Assembly: GCA_948472605.1 (NCBI GenBank)
Contig: CAOKUH010000047.1
Location: 1 to 11,559 of the forward strand
Direction of reading: 5' to 3'
From: an uncultured Mycoplasmatota bacterium
GTDB lineage: Bacteria > Bacillota_I > Bacilli_A > RF39 > UBA660
DNA length: 11,559 nt
The position numbers and the translations under genes were made by a program. Each line of letters starts with the position of its first letter. Position 1 is the stretch's first letter. The notes under the pieces were generated by a model. That model was given only the letters and a program-made list of their open reading frames with translations. It did not search any database and was not told the DNA's origin. Positions 1 through 7,632 of this stretch are shown here, in pieces.

Positions 1-1496
1 TAAGTAATGCTTATCCAATAGAAGATGAACTTGGAATGATGCAAACACCATATACATTTACGATAAAAAATATTTGTAATATTGCAGCATCATATCAAAT
101 TAATTTAGAGACAATGAATCCAAGTGGAACAAAGATGCCAGATAAGTATTTAAAAGTTAATTTAAGTGAAGGAAGTATCTCAAAGAAAACAACGAAGTTA
201 GATAAAAGTATAAATGGCAGTTTAGATACAGAAATAACAATTACTGATGCAGTTGATGCTTATAAATTAACAAAAGGAATCTTAAAAGCAGGAGAAACAA
301 AAGAATTTAATTTAAGAATATGGATGGATAGTGAAGTATTAGCCAGTGATGAAGATAGTATGAATGCTAATTATCAAGGAAAGATAAGTATAATTGCAAG
401 TGCCACAAAAGTAGATAATAGAGGGACAATGATGGCACGAGATGATAACTATGCTTTTTGGCAAGATGAATATGCAAGACTTATTTCTAATGTAGTAATA
501 GAGTCAGTCATGACCCCAAAAGAAACAGAGTTATCATGGGATATATCAGAAACAAAAGATGGAAGTGTCATGAGTTATTTAATGTTTAATGAAGACAATA
601 CAATTTATACTTTGTATATTCAAGGCAATGAGAGAGTAAAAGCAAATTCTAATAGTAGTAATTTATTTTATAGGTTTTATAAATTAGAAAGTATTGAAGG
701 ATTAGAATATTTTGATACAAGCAATGTAACAGATATGTCAGATATGTTTTGGGATTGTAATAGTTTAACCAATTTAGACCTAAGTAATTTTGATACAAGT
801 AATGTAACAGATATGTCAAGTATGTTTCAAGATTGTAATAGTTTAATTAATTTAGACCTAAGTAATTTTGATACAAGCAATGTAATTGATGTGTATCGTA
901 TGTTTGCTGCGTGTTATGTTTTAATCAATTTAGATCTAAGTAGTTTTAATACAAGTAATGTAACAAATATGTCAGATATGTTTTCTAATTGTAATAGCCT
1001 AACTAGTTTAGATTTAAGTAGTTTAGATACAAGCAATGTAACAAATATGTCAGGTATGTTTTCAGCGTGTATTAGTTTAGCCAGTTTAGACTTAAGTAGT
1101 TTTAATACAAGTAATGTAACCGATATGTCACGTATGTTTTCTTATTGTAGAAGTTTAACCAGTTTAGATTTAAGTAGTTTAGATACAAGTAATGTAACAA
1201 ATATATCAGGAATGTTTTCAGATTGTAGTAGTTTAACCAGTTTAGACCTAAGTAATTTTGATACAAGCAATGTAACCGATATGTCATGGATGTTTTATAG
1301 TTGTAGTAGCTTAACCAATTTAGATTTAAGTAGCTTCAATGCAAATAATGTAACTATAAAATCAAATATGTTTTCTGATATGCCTACAACAGCAATTATT
1401 TATGTCAAAGATGCAACTATTCAAAATTGGATTTTGACGTCAGATAATGACTATCCTGATGCTTGGACAACAGAGAATGTTATTATTAAAGCATAA
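1..1496 (+). CDS. BspA-like leucine-rich-repeat surface protein, 5' end cut by the window
   Basis: The reading frame is open from base 3, so the gene starts before the window. Its first visible residues (SNAYPI) align with residues 59-64 of the paralogue at 11208, so roughly 58 residues, including the signal segment, lie about 170 bp upstream. In order the visible protein has a beta-rich head of about 135 residues resembling the TasA/camelysin-type module (TFTIKN, then LKAGETKEFNLRIW), a linker with the family phrase WDISETKDGSVMSYL, eight 26-residue repeats of the DUF285/BspA type (DTSNVTDMS-x-MF-x-x-C-x-SL), a degenerate ninth repeat, and a tail ending PDAWTTENVIIKA. There is no LPXTG sorting signal. 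BspA-like proteins are surface proteins often linked to adhesion; that role here is inferred. A terminator follows, so this looks like a separate transcription unit. The methionines near base 36 are internal and not the true start. Confidence 0.9.
   Translation, partial: SNAYPIEDELGMMQTPYTFTIKNICNIAASYQINLETMNPSGTKMPDKYLKVNLSEGSISKKTTKLDKSINGSLDTEITITDAVDAYKLTKGILKAGETKEFNLRIWMDSEVLASDEDSMNANYQGKISIIASATKVDNRGTMMARDDNYAFWQDEYARLISNVVIESVMTPKETELSWDISETKDGSVMSYLMFNEDNTIYTLYIQGNERVKANSNSSNLFYRFYKLESIEGLEYFDTSNVTDMSDMFWDCNSLTNLDLSNFDTSNVTDMSSMFQDCNSLINLDLSNFDTSNVIDVYRMFAACYVLINLDLSSFNTSNVTNMSDMFSNCNSLTSLDLSSLDTSNVTNMSGMFSACISLASLDLSSFNTSNVTDMSRMFSYCRSLTSLDLSSLDTSNVTNISGMFSDCSSLTSLDLSNFDTSNVTDMSWMFYSCSSLTNLDLSSFNANNVTIKSNMFSDMPTTAIIYVKDATIQNWILTSDNDYPDAWTTENVIIKA
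711..1400 (+). repeat. 78-bp tandem coding repeats (26-residue BspA-type leucine-rich repeats)
   Basis: Repeat units start at 711, 789, 867, 945, 1023, 1101, 1179 and 1257, each exactly 78 bp, followed by a degenerate unit from 1335. Each encodes [FL]-[DN]-TSNVT-[DN]-MS-x-MF-x-x-C-x-SL-x-x-LDLS-[SN]. Conservation is high at the DNA level (acaagyaatgtaac recurs), and variation concentrates in the residues flanking MF and the cysteine. Units 4-5 (945-1100) and 6-7 (1101-1256) form a two-unit pattern with FNTSNV followed by LDTSNV, which suggests a 156-bp duplication. Confidence 0.93.
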
Positions 1497-1522
1497 CTTT
1501 TGTTATATCGTGAATAATAAGT

Positions 1523-1549
1523 CTATATAGTATTTGCTATATAGTTTTT
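1523..1549 (+). terminator. Hairpin terminator after the BspA-like gene
   Basis: An 8-bp stem (ctatatag repeated as its own reverse complement, 1523-1530 and 1537-1544) encloses a 6-nt loop and is followed directly by ttttta. The stem is AT-rich and therefore weak. Its place, 27 nt after the stop codon and before a new promoter, fits rho-independent termination. Confidence 0.55.
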
Positions 1550-1556
1550 ATAAAAT

Positions 1557-1595
1557 CCATTATTAGCACTTAATATTGACAAGTGCTAATAATGG
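1557..1595 (+). promoter_or_regulatory. CIRCE-type operator (HrcA site) upstream of clpB
   Basis: A perfect 15-bp inverted repeat, ccattattagcactt and aagtgctaataatgg, is separated by exactly 9 nt. The core TTAGCACTT-N9-AAGTGCTAA differs from the classical CIRCE element (TTAGCACTC-N9-GAGTGCTAA) only in the innermost base pair of the arms, and the change is symmetrical. CIRCE is bound by the repressor HrcA, which depends on GroEL and releases on heat stress. The hrcA gene is not in this window. Regulation of clpB by HrcA is inferred from the site and its position over the promoter. Confidence 0.88.
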
Positions 1596-1604
1596 TAGTA
1601 TACT
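1576..1604 (+). promoter_or_regulatory. Sigma-A-type promoter of clpB, inside the CIRCE operator
   Basis: TTGACA (1576-1581) and TATACT (1599-1604) are separated by 17 bp, close to the housekeeping consensus. The -35 box straddles the CIRCE spacer and the first base of the right arm, and that arm fills most of the promoter spacer, so a bound repressor would block RNA polymerase. The ribosome binding site agaggg lies at 1616-1621, six bases before the clpB start codon. Confidence 0.85.
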
Positions 1605-1627
1605 ACGAATAGAAAAGAGGGATATTT

Positions 1628-3733
1628 ATGTATAACAATAATGAAGAAAATGTTAATGTTTTAGAAAAATATGGACGAGATATAGTAAAAAGCGTTATTG
1701 ATAATAAATTAGATCCTGTTATAGGTCGAGATGACGAAATAAGAGATGTTATTCGTATTTTATCTAGAAAAACAAAAAATAATCCTGTTTTAATTGGAGA
1801 ACCTGGAGTTGGTAAAACTGCTATAGTAGAAGGTTTAGCTGAAAGAATAGTAGCTGGAGATGTTCCAAATAGCTTAAAAAATAAAACTATTTGGGAACTT
1901 GATATGGGAGCATTAATAGCTGGTGCTAAATATCGTGGGGAATTTGAGGAAAGATTAAAAGCTGTATTAAAAGAGATTAAAGATAGTAATGGAGATATTA
2001 TTATGTTTATTGATGAAATTCACATGATAGTCGGAGCAGGTGAATCGGGGGCAATGGATGCTGGGAATATGTTAAAGCCTATGCTAGCTCGCGGTGAAAT
2101 TAAATTAATTGGAGCAACAACATTAAATGAATATCGTAAGTATATAGAAAAAGATGGGGCATTAGAAAGAAGATTACAAAAAGTTTTAGTTAAACAACCA
2201 ACTGTAATAGATACAATTACTATATTACGTGGCTTAAAAGAAAGATTTGAAGTGTACCATAAAGTTAATATAAAAGATAATGCTTTAGTTGCTGCAGCAA
2301 CACTTAGTGATCGTTATATAACTGATCGTTTTTTACCAGATAAAGCTATAGACTTAGTAGATGAAGCATGTGCTACGATAAAAATGCAAATGGATTCAGT
2401 ACCAGTTCCCTTAGATACTTTAACTAGAGATATAATGCGTCTTGAAATTGAAAAAGAAGCCTTGAAAAAGGAAAAAGATGAACTATCTAAAAATCGTTTA
2501 GATAAAATTAACGAAGAATTAGAAGAGTTAAAGAAAAAAGAAAGAGAAATGCGTGCTTCATGGGAAAGTGAAAAAGAAATCAATGATAAAATAAGTAAGA
2601 AAAAAGAGGAGTTAGAAAGTGCACGTCATAATCTAACAATGGCAGAGAATAATTACGATTTAGAAACAAGTGCTAAATTGCGTCATGGTGAAATTCCTAA
2701 ACTGGAGCGTGAGTTGGAAGAATTAAAAGGAACTTCTACAAATTTAATGCTTTCTGATGTAGTTTCAGATTCTGATATTGCTTTAGTAATTTCTAAATGG
2801 ACTAATATTCCAGTATCTAAATTGGTAAGTGGTGAAAAAGAAAAATTACTTAACTTAGAAAAAAATCTAGGAATTAGAGTTAAAGGGCAAGATGAAGCTT
2901 TAAAACTTGTAAGTGAAGCAATAATTAGAGCTAGAAGTGGAATTAAAGATCCGAATCGTCCAATTGGTTCATTTATCTTTTTGGGACCAACTGGAGTAGG
3001 AAAAACAGAAGTTGCTAAATCTTTAGCTAGTGAACTATTTGATGATGAAAGACATATGATTAGAATTGATTGTTCAGAATATATGGAAGCTTTTAATGTA
3101 AGTCGCTTAGTTGGGGCTCCTCCAGGATATGTAGGTTATGATGAAGGTGGACAATTAACAGAAGCTGTAAGAAGAAATCCTTTTTCTATAGTTTTATTTG
3201 ATGAAATAGAAAAAGCTCATAAAGATGTTTTTAATATTTTGCTTCAAATATTAGATGATGGTAGAATAACTGATAGTCAAGGAAGAACTATTGATTTTAA
3301 AAATACCATAATTATAATGACAAGTAATTTAGGTAGTGAGTATATTTTAGAAGAAACTAATAATAGTGAAACTTTAGTTATGAATGAACTAAAAAATACA
3401 TTTAGACCTGAATTTATAAATCGTATTGATGAAATTATTATATTTAAATCATTAACTAAAGATGTTGTAAATGATATTTTAGATAAAATTATTAAAGAAA
3501 TTGAAATACGTTTAATTCCTAGTAATATTCATATTGAATTAACTAATGTGGCAAGAGAAAAAATCCTAAATGATGCTTATGATAAAAACTATGGTGCAAG
3601 ACCAATAAAAAGATATGTTACAAGAAATATCGAGACATTACTTGCTAATTTAGTAATTGAAGATAAAGTAAAATTTAATGATACTTTAGTTATAGATAGT
3701 CAAGATGATAAATTTTTAATTAATATAAAATAG
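1628..3733 (+). CDS. clpB: ATP-dependent disaggregase ClpB lacking the N-terminal domain
   Basis: ClpB is a hexameric AAA+ chaperone that pulls polypeptides out of aggregates with DnaK in the cytoplasm. The first ATPase domain begins almost at once: Walker A GEPGVGKT at about residues 57-64, Walker B ending D129-E130, pore-loop tyrosine Y102 in KYRG. A long coiled-coil middle domain (about 255-375) is the ClpB type that contacts DnaK; ClpC has a much shorter one. The second ATPase domain has GPTGVGKT (453-460), Walker B D525-E526 and pore loop GYVG around Y501, and I see no ClpP-binding IGF/LGF loop. At 701 residues it is about 150 shorter than a standard ClpB because the N-terminal substrate domain is missing, as in mycoplasma ClpB. 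The start is supported by agaggg six bases upstream and by the promoter just before it, so the shortness is not a misplaced start. It has its own CIRCE-controlled promoter and its own terminator. Confidence 0.95.
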   Translation: MYNNNEENVNVLEKYGRDIVKSVIDNKLDPVIGRDDEIRDVIRILSRKTKNNPVLIGEPGVGKTAIVEGLAERIVAGDVPNSLKNKTIWELDMGALIAGAKYRGEFEERLKAVLKEIKDSNGDIIMFIDEIHMIVGAGESGAMDAGNMLKPMLARGEIKLIGATTLNEYRKYIEKDGALERRLQKVLVKQPTVIDTITILRGLKERFEVYHKVNIKDNALVAAATLSDRYITDRFLPDKAIDLVDEACATIKMQMDSVPVPLDTLTRDIMRLEIEKEALKKEKDELSKNRLDKINEELEELKKKEREMRASWESEKEINDKISKKKEELESARHNLTMAENNYDLETSAKLRHGEIPKLERELEELKGTSTNLMLSDVVSDSDIALVISKWTNIPVSKLVSGEKEKLLNLEKNLGIRVKGQDEALKLVSEAIIRARSGIKDPNRPIGSFIFLGPTGVGKTEVAKSLASELFDDERHMIRIDCSEYMEAFNVSRLVGAPPGYVGYDEGGQLTEAVRRNPFSIVLFDEIEKAHKDVFNILLQILDDGRITDSQGRTIDFKNTIIIMTSNLGSEYILEETNNSETLVMNELKNTFRPEFINRIDEIIIFKSLTKDVVNDILDKIIKEIEIRLIPSNIHIELTNVAREKILNDAYDKNYGARPIKRYVTRNIETLLANLVIEDKVKFNDTLVIDSQDDKFLINIK

Positions 3734-3763
3734 AAATGTAAATAATTATGTTTCTTTTTTTTT
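3732..3763 (+). terminator. Terminator of clpB
   Basis: A 10-bp imperfect stem (agaaatgtaa with ttatgtttct, two G-U wobbles in RNA) and a 4-nt loop (ataa) are followed by an unbroken T run to 3763. It starts inside the clpB stop codon, which is compatible with intrinsic termination. Confidence 0.6.
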
Positions 3764-3782
3764 ATAAATTATTTTAAAATTG

Positions 3783-3791
3783 TGGTATACT
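3783..3791 (+). promoter_or_regulatory. Extended -10 promoter for the HD-serS operon
   Basis: TGGTATACT combines a TGn extension with a good -10 hexamer (TATACT at 3786-3791), about 47 nt before the HD gene start and downstream of the clpB terminator. No good -35 box lies at the usual distance, which extended -10 promoters tolerate. Confidence 0.55.
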
Positions 3792-3837
3792 AAAAGTGTT
3801 TCAAGGTAAGTTTAAGTAGTGATGGGGGAATGTGTAT

Positions 3838-4440
3838 ATGAAATGGAGTAAAATCTTAAATTATTTTACGATAGAAGAATTAAATTATTTAGTAAGTTGG
3901 TCAAACAATTATACTTATGAAAAAGCTTTAGCTATTGTAGGAAGAATTTATGCTGAAAAATTAGATGAAAATGGTAATTGTATAAAAAAAGGAAAAAGAG
4001 ATAATTCTGGTAATGCTGAGACTTTTCATTTACAAAGTGTAAGCAATATGTCTAGTAGCAAAGAAGGAAAAATAGTGGGATTACTTCATGATATTGTTGA
4101 AGACCATTACATAGACTTAAGTGACTTATTATTACTTGGTTTTAGCCCTGAAATAGTTAGTACCATTAATCTTTTATCGCGAGATAAAAGTGTGTACCCT
4201 AATTATAGTGATTATATAACTGCTATAATTGAATCGGAAAATTTTATTGCTATTGAAACTAAATTACATGATATGTTAAATAATTTATGTCCAAAAAGAA
4301 TAATGTATTTACCATTAAAAAAGCAAACTAAAGTTTTAAAAAAGTGGTGTCAAGAAATCCGCCGATTAGTTTATGCATATAATAATGCTAAAAAATTAGA
4401 ATTAGTGAAAAAAGGAGATATTATATATGATAGATATTAA
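3838..4440 (+). CDS. Small HD-domain phosphohydrolase, (p)ppGpp-hydrolase-like
   Basis: This 200-residue protein carries metal-binding motifs in the order seen in the hydrolase domain of RelA/SpoT and in the single-domain enzyme Mesh1: H64 (FHLQSVS, compare HPxxVA), H84-D85 with E88-D89 (LLHDIVEDH), and K142-L-H-D145 followed by N149 (KLHDMLNN, compare KLADRLHN). No synthetase (nucleotidyltransferase) domain is present, so the family reading is a stand-alone alarmone hydrolase or a close HD relative; the substrate is inferred. ATG 3838 is chosen because ggggga (3824-3829) sits 8 nt before it; GTG 3832, two codons earlier, would be only 2 nt from that site. The 3' end overlaps serS by 14 nt, so the two genes are probably co-transcribed and translationally coupled. 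Confidence 0.8.
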   Translation: MKWSKILNYFTIEELNYLVSWSNNYTYEKALAIVGRIYAEKLDENGNCIKKGKRDNSGNAETFHLQSVSNMSSSKEGKIVGLLHDIVEDHYIDLSDLLLLGFSPEIVSTINLLSRDKSVYPNYSDYITAIIESENFIAIETKLHDMLNNLCPKRIMYLPLKKQTKVLKKWCQEIRRLVYAYNNAKKLELVKKGDIIYDRY

Positions 4441-5713
4441 TTTAATAAGAGAAAATAAAGAATTAGTAAAAGAAAATATTAAAAAAAAGTTTCAGGATCA
4501 AAAATTACCTTTGGTAGATGAAGTTTATGATGATGATATTATTTTACGTGAAACTCAAACTAAAGCTGATAAGTTAAAAAGTGAAAAAAATAAGTTAAGT
4601 GAACAAATTGGTTTTTTAATGCGTGATAAAAAACAAGATGAAGCAGCAGAATTAAAAGAACAAGTTTCAAAAATGAAAGAAGAAATTGATGCTTTAGAAC
4701 TAAAAGAAGAAAATTTACGTATTAAAATAAAAAATAATATGATGCTTATTCCAAATATTATTGCAAGTGATGTCCCAATTGGTAAGAGTGATTTAGAAAA
4801 TGTTGAAGAGATGCGTTTTGGAGAGCCTTATGTTCCAAATTATGAAATACCTTATCATGCTGATATTATGGCTTCTTTTAATGGACTTGATAAAGATGCT
4901 GCAGGACGTGTTAGTGGTAATGGCTTTTATTATTTAATGGGAGATATTGCAAGACTTCATTCAGCAGTTTTAGCTTATGCAAGAGATTTTATGATTGATA
5001 AAGGTTTTACTTATTGCATTCCACCTTTTATGATACATGGTGATAGTGTTGATGGGGTTATGTCTTTTGAAGAAAAAGATGCAATGATGTACAAAATTGA
5101 AGGCGAAGATTTATATTTAATTGGAACTAGTGAACATTCTATGATTGCTAAGTTTAAAGATCAAATAATTAAAGAAGCAGATTTGCCTATTACTTTAACT
5201 TCATATTCACCATGCTTTAGAAAAGAAGTTGGTGCTCATGGAATTGAAGAACGAGGAGTGTATAGAATACATCAATTTGAAAAACAAGAAATGGTTGTTA
5301 TTTGTAAACCAGAGGATAGTGAATCTTGGTATGATAAAATGGCATCATATTCAATTGAATTGTTTAGAAGCTTAGATATTCCTGTACGTAAACTTATTTG
5401 TTGTAGTGGAGATTTAGCAGACTTAAAATATCGTTCTTGTGATATAGAAGCTTGGAGTCCTAGACAACAAAAATATTTTGAAGTATGTTCATGTTCGAAT
5501 TTAACTGATGCTCAAGCAAGACGTCTTGGAATTCGTTATAAAAATAATACAGGAGATAAAGTATATGCTCATACTTTAAATAATACCGTAATTGCACCAC
5601 CTCGTATGTTAATAGCTTTTTTAGAAAATAATTTAAATGAAGATGGAAGTGTTAATATTCCTCTTGCTTTAAGACCTTATATGGGTGGTATAGAAAAAAT
5701 TACGACTAAATAA
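4427..5713 (+). CDS. serS: Seryl-tRNA synthetase
   Basis: The enzyme charges tRNA-Ser with serine using ATP in the cytoplasm. The first 110 residues or so form the typical N-terminal helical arm (charged coiled coil, roughly residues 28-105) that grips the long variable arm of tRNA-Ser. The class II catalytic core follows: motif 2 FRKE at about 264-267 continuing to RIHQFEKQE, and motif 3 with the invariant arginine near 393 (APPRMLIAFLENN). The length, 428 residues, is normal. The serine-pocket region reads LIGTSEHSM and SCSNLTDAQARR rather than the common bacterial LIPTAEVP and SNCxDFQARR, and resembles archaeal-type sequences from memory. The start has aaggaga 8 nt upstream, inside the end of the HD gene. 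A terminator lies about 100 nt downstream. I see no T-box leader ahead of this operon. Confidence 0.95.
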   Translation: MIDINLIRENKELVKENIKKKFQDQKLPLVDEVYDDDIILRETQTKADKLKSEKNKLSEQIGFLMRDKKQDEAAELKEQVSKMKEEIDALELKEENLRIKIKNNMMLIPNIIASDVPIGKSDLENVEEMRFGEPYVPNYEIPYHADIMASFNGLDKDAAGRVSGNGFYYLMGDIARLHSAVLAYARDFMIDKGFTYCIPPFMIHGDSVDGVMSFEEKDAMMYKIEGEDLYLIGTSEHSMIAKFKDQIIKEADLPITLTSYSPCFRKEVGAHGIEERGVYRIHQFEKQEMVVICKPEDSESWYDKMASYSIELFRSLDIPVRKLICCSGDLADLKYRSCDIEAWSPRQQKYFEVCSCSNLTDAQARRLGIRYKNNTGDKVYAHTLNNTVIAPPRMLIAFLENNLNEDGSVNIPLALRPYMGGIEKITTK

Positions 5714-5814
5714 ATATAATAATAACAACTATAAAAGTGGCGAATTATAGACAATAATACAATTAATAATATTTATGATATTTTTAATAAATAATTTAAA
5801 TGAAGCATTTAATT

Positions 5815-5840
5815 GAATAGAATGAATAATTCTATTTTTT
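5815..5840 (+). terminator. Terminator of the HD-serS operon
   Basis: An 8-bp perfect stem (aatagaat with attctatt) around a 5-nt loop runs straight into a T run. It sits in the 195-bp gap between serS and ezrA. The rest of that gap is AT-rich and shows no gene, RNA or strong promoter that I can support. Confidence 0.6.
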
Positions 5841-5908
5841 AGTTAGGTTTTTTCCAAATCGACAAAAAAGTATGATAAAATTAAAAAGAATAGGGATAGT
5901 GGTATTAT

Positions 5909-7621
5909 ATGTCTAAAACAACATTTATATTAATTGGTATTACTTATTACATTATTTCGATTATTGTTATTATAGTTGTTTTAAATTTTATAACTAAAAA
6001 AGAACGTAAAAAATATGAACATACTATAGAAGCTTTAGAACGTGATAAAAATTTAATAATATCAGCAAGTATTTTATCTGAACTTAATAAAGTTGAACCA
6101 TTAGTAACTAATTCTGATTCAAAAGAAATATATGATAATTGGCAAAGAAGATTTAAAGAAATAAAAGATGTTGAAGTTCCCAAAATAACAGATTCACTTT
6201 TAGAAATAGAAGAATTATTTAATGATAGAAACTATAAAGAATTAAAACAAAAAATTGCAGAAGTAGAGATAGATATTTGTTATGTAAAAACTAAGTCAAA
6301 CTTTTTATTAGAGGAAATAAAAGGAATAACTCTAAGCGAAGAAAGAAATAGAGATACTATTACTAAATTAAAAGCTAGTTATAGAGAAATATTAAATAAA
6401 TATCATAATAGTTTAGAAGAATATAAATTTATATCTTCTCCTATAGAGTTACAATTTGAAAATGTAGATAAATTATTTAGTGCTTTTGAAGTATCTATGG
6501 AAAAAAATGCATATCAAGAAGTAGGAAAAATTGTTAAAGCTATTGATGATATTATTGGGAATTTGAAAATAGTCATGGAAGAGGCTCCAAGTATTATTCT
6601 AATGGGTAAAAAACTAATTCCAAATAAAATAAATAGTATTAAAAAAACAAAAGAGAAGATGGAAAGTGAAGGCTATAATTTAGAATATTTAAATATAGAT
6701 TATAATATTGCTGAAGCAAGTAAAAAAATAGCTGATGTTTTTCAAAGATTAAATGTTTTAAATTTAGAAGATTCTATTTTTGAACTTAAAACTATTTTAG
6801 ATTTTTTTGAGTCTAGTGATAATGATTTTGATAAAGAAAAACTTGCGAAGAAAATATTTGAAGATTATGCAAGAACTATTTTGGTTAAAGTTACAAAGTT
6901 AAATAAAATTAATAATGAATTATATAAAAAAATAGATGATATTAAGTATAGTTATGATTTAACAAATGATGATGTGGCAGTTATTGGAGAAATAGCTTTA
7001 GAATTAGATGATATAAGAGATAAATATGATGATATTATAGAATTACATCGTAGTAAAAAGTCTTATTTTATAAAACTTGGTAAAGATATGGAGAACTTAA
7101 ATGTTCGTCTTACAAAAACTGAAGAAAAGTTAGAAAAAGCATTGAGAACAATTGGTTCACTAAAAGAAGATGAATTACGTGCTCGTGAACAACTTGATGA
7201 GATTAAAGATATTTTAATGAAAGCTAAAAATCAAATAAAAGATTTTAAGTTACCAGTTGTTCCAGAATATTATTTTGTAGAATTGTCAGAGGCGAGTGAA
7301 GGTATCGAAGAAATTGTTAAAGTTTTAGAAAATACGCCAATTTCTATTAAGATACTAAATACGAGAGTTGATACAGCAAGAGATTTAGTTTTAAAAGTTT
7401 ATAATACCTCTAAAGAAATAGTTAAAACTGCTAAAATGGCTGAAATGGCGATTGTTTATGGTAATAGATATCGTATTAATAAAGAAGTTGATTTAGGTCT
7501 TACAAAGGCTGAAATGGCCTTTTATAAAGGAAATTTTAAAAATGCTTTAGAACAAGCTATTGTTGCTATAAATATTATAGAACCAGGAATTCATAAAAGA
7601 TTAATAGGCGAGTATCAATAG
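5909..7621 (+). CDS. ezrA: Septation ring formation regulator EzrA
   Basis: EzrA is a membrane-anchored negative regulator of FtsZ ring assembly that also helps place the division machinery in Bacilli. Residues 5-27 form one hydrophobic segment (extracellular N-terminus in the family), followed by a positively charged KKERKK stretch and then some 540 residues of almost entirely helical, heptad-rich sequence that match the bent spectrin-like repeats of EzrA. Near the C-terminus YGNRYR (N519-R522) corresponds to the conserved QNR patch required for septal localisation in B. subtilis. The length of 570 residues is typical. The start follows gtggt about 5 nt upstream; a clear promoter was not found. 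The next open frame begins 11 nt after the stop, which suggests one operon with the acetyltransferase remnant and the cysteine desulfurase. Confidence 0.92.
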   Translation: MSKTTFILIGITYYIISIIVIIVVLNFITKKERKKYEHTIEALERDKNLIISASILSELNKVEPLVTNSDSKEIYDNWQRRFKEIKDVEVPKITDSLLEIEELFNDRNYKELKQKIAEVEIDICYVKTKSNFLLEEIKGITLSEERNRDTITKLKASYREILNKYHNSLEEYKFISSPIELQFENVDKLFSAFEVSMEKNAYQEVGKIVKAIDDIIGNLKIVMEEAPSIILMGKKLIPNKINSIKKTKEKMESEGYNLEYLNIDYNIAEASKKIADVFQRLNVLNLEDSIFELKTILDFFESSDNDFDKEKLAKKIFEDYARTILVKVTKLNKINNELYKKIDDIKYSYDLTNDDVAVIGEIALELDDIRDKYDDIIELHRSKKSYFIKLGKDMENLNVRLTKTEEKLEKALRTIGSLKEDELRAREQLDEIKDILMKAKNQIKDFKLPVVPEYYFVELSEASEGIEEIVKVLENTPISIKILNTRVDTARDLVLKVYNTSKEIVKTAKMAEMAIVYGNRYRINKEVDLGLTKAEMAFYKGNFKNALEQAIVAINIIEPGIHKRLIGEYQ

Positions 7622-7632
7622 GTGGTATTATT

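Noticed and set aside
1102..1287. Minus-strand open frame rich in Leu, Tyr and Asn
   Set aside because: It is the antisense shadow of the 78-bp repeats, with the same periodicity, and has no ribosome site.
711..1400. Regular repeats that could suggest a CRISPR array
   Set aside because: The units are contiguous, 78 bp long, have no spacers and keep one reading frame as protein repeats.
2314..2583. Minus-strand open frame inside clpB
   Set aside because: It is serine/phenylalanine-rich antisense of the charged coiled-coil middle domain; the + strand gene is certain.
3764..3837. T-box riboswitch ahead of the HD-serS operon
   Set aside because: The leader is only about 40 nt after the promoter, with no specifier stem or T-box sequence.
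5856..5865. Spo0A box (reverse reading ttgtcgattt)
   Set aside because: It has one mismatch to TGTCGAA, and no sporulation gene is in the window.
5947..6183. Minus-strand open frame inside ezrA
   Set aside because: It is the antisense of the EzrA N-terminal region and has no ribosome site or family motif.
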